Part shown: in pieces, positions 42,439-43,427 of the stretch
Layout of the letters: every line of letters starts with the position of its first letter
How positions within the stretch are numbered: the stretch's first letter is position 1
Assembly: GCA_003222895.1 (NCBI GenBank)
Contig: QHXI01000068.1
Span: 1 to 43,427, forward strand
From: Acidobacteriota bacterium
GTDB lineage: Bacteria; Acidobacteriota; Blastocatellia; Pyrinomonadales; Pyrinomonadaceae
Direction of reading: 5' to 3'
DNA length: 43,427 bases
Program-made: the position numbers and the translations under genes
The notes under the pieces: model-generated
Databases searched by the model: none
What the model was told of the DNA's origin: nothing
The model's input: the letters and a program-made list of their open reading frames with translations, nothing else

Positions 42439-43427
42439 ATGTCGAATAACCAAAGAGACGTAATGCGCGATCAGCAGCGCGGCTTCACGCTGCTCGAACT
42501 CGTTGGCGTAATCGCAATTATCGCGATTCTGATCGGCTTGCTATTGCCGGGCGATTCAGAAGGTTCGCGAAGCCGCGAATAAAGAAAAGGCCGTCGCCAG
42601 TTTGCGCGTAATCGCTGCGGCTGAAAAGAATTTTTTCGCCGCCCATCACACCTACAGCGCTGCGATCGACGACCTTAATTTAGGTGGAGTGTTCCAGTGC
42701 TCCGATGTTTCAAACTGTGCACATCGTCAGAACAATGGCTACTTCTTCGAAATTGTCGTGAGCGCTGCTGGCGGTGTCTGGAGCGCCACGGGCACGCCCG
42801 CAGTCGTCGGCAAGACTGGCTCGACGCGAGTCGTTACCGACAGCACAGGTGGCATCTTCGAAGCGCCGCTTCCGGAAGCGGAATCGGTACATCAGCAGAT
42901 GTTCGATCACATCAACGCTGCTGTAGTGCAGACGCTGCTTCGTTTGATCTTGCAAAGACCGCAGGACTTTCCGGAGATCACGCGCGGCTTGGAATCGCAA
43001 AGGACGACGGAGCGCGCGTTCAATCAACTCGATCTGAACGGCGACGGCCGAGTGTCCTTTACCGATCTCAATAATTACAGCGGCGTTGGCGCTGATGTGA
43101 TTAACCCATTCATCGCGATCATCGATCAGGAAATGCAACTTGGAGCGGGCGGCGAAGATGTCGGCGCGCTGCCCGGCGTGACTCTCGAAATGCTTGAAGT
43201 AAACCCGGGGCCAATTAATGCACAGGTGTCCGGCCTGAGCCAGTTCATCAACCCGGGGCCGAACCAGGATCCAGCCTCGAACCCAGGCCCGCAGCAGGTA
43301 CCGGCGGTGCAGCTCGCCGGATTCGCCGATGGCAGCGTGCGCACCGTCCAGGGAAATGATCAAGAGAATTCGCGCGGAAACAATACGTGGAGAGGCGGAA
43401 CGTTCTTTAGCAATCTGAGTCCGCCTG
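42439..43427 (+). pseudogene. type IV pilin/pseudopilin-like protein, frameshifted, partial at right edge
   Basis: GGAGGA (42428-42433) and ATG 42439 start a prepilin: a basic leader (MSNNQRDVMRDQQRG), then the cleavage and helix motif GFTLLELVGVIAIIAIL. The first frame ends at TAA 42580-42582. One extra G at about 42550 separates it from a second frame, open from 42551 to the window edge, which begins AIQKVREAANKEKA, the expected continuation after LLLP. The mature part has two Cys residues, an EF-hand/dockerin-like loop (LDLNGDGRVSFTDL) and a Pro/Gly/Asn-rich tail. The frame break may be a mutation or a sequencing error. Confidence 0.75.

Overview
The window looks like chromosomal DNA around the replication origin of an acidobacterium, most likely of the Blastocatellia/Pyrinomonas type. 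This rests on three VWFA-related secreted proteins of the kind expanded in Acidobacteria, a TPR-rich left-edge protein of a kind familiar from that group, abundant short palindromic intergenic repeats, and the gene order jag-mnmE-mnmG-parA-parB-dnaA-dnaN-recF-gyrB. The taxonomic call is inferred from gene content; no 16S rRNA, tRNA, CRISPR array or complete insertion sequence was seen.

Layout. Positions 1-4390 are accessory: a TPR protein running off the left edge with a damaged start, a divergent 59-residue secreted peptide, two small proteins, an unknown 128-residue protein, a stand-alone type III polyketide-synthase-like enzyme with its Cys-His-Asn triad, and a DUF6968-like protein. Positions 4395-11334 (minus strand) hold a 1470-residue PAS/GAF hybrid histidine kinase, two translationally coupled secreted VWA proteins (one with a shortened VWA domain) and a pterin-4a-carbinolamine dehydratase. 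Positions 11478-15270 (plus) hold a Lon-N-like protein, a MoaD-MoaE fusion and a third VWA protein. gyrA follows on the minus strand, then a double PilZ protein and small metabolic genes (GNAT, YjbR, VOC, methyltransferase, isocitrate-lyase-like enzyme), then three exported proteins (22291-24702).

Positions 24787-37123 are the origin block: jag, mnmE, mnmG, a near-perfect parS, parA, parB, dnaA, a dnaA-dnaN gap with features of a DnaA-dependent unwinding site, dnaN, an intrinsic terminator, recF and gyrB. Right of it lie a STAS protein, a ricin-lectin protein, a fused MEMO-AMMECR1 protein, a geranylgeranyl-reductase-like flavoprotein, the fused remains of a deleted two-component system, and a frameshifted pilin-like gene running off the right edge.

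The most unusual signal is on the right. Palindromic repeat families sit between genes, and two of them also lie inside reading frames, in phase, where they encode protein sequence: the linker of the MEMO-AMMECR1 fusion and two AQxxNLR peptides in the flavoprotein. The window also shows gene decay: two apparent frameshifts, one in-frame VWA deletion, a degenerate receiver domain and a chimeric deletion scar. No complete new defence or biosynthetic system was identified.
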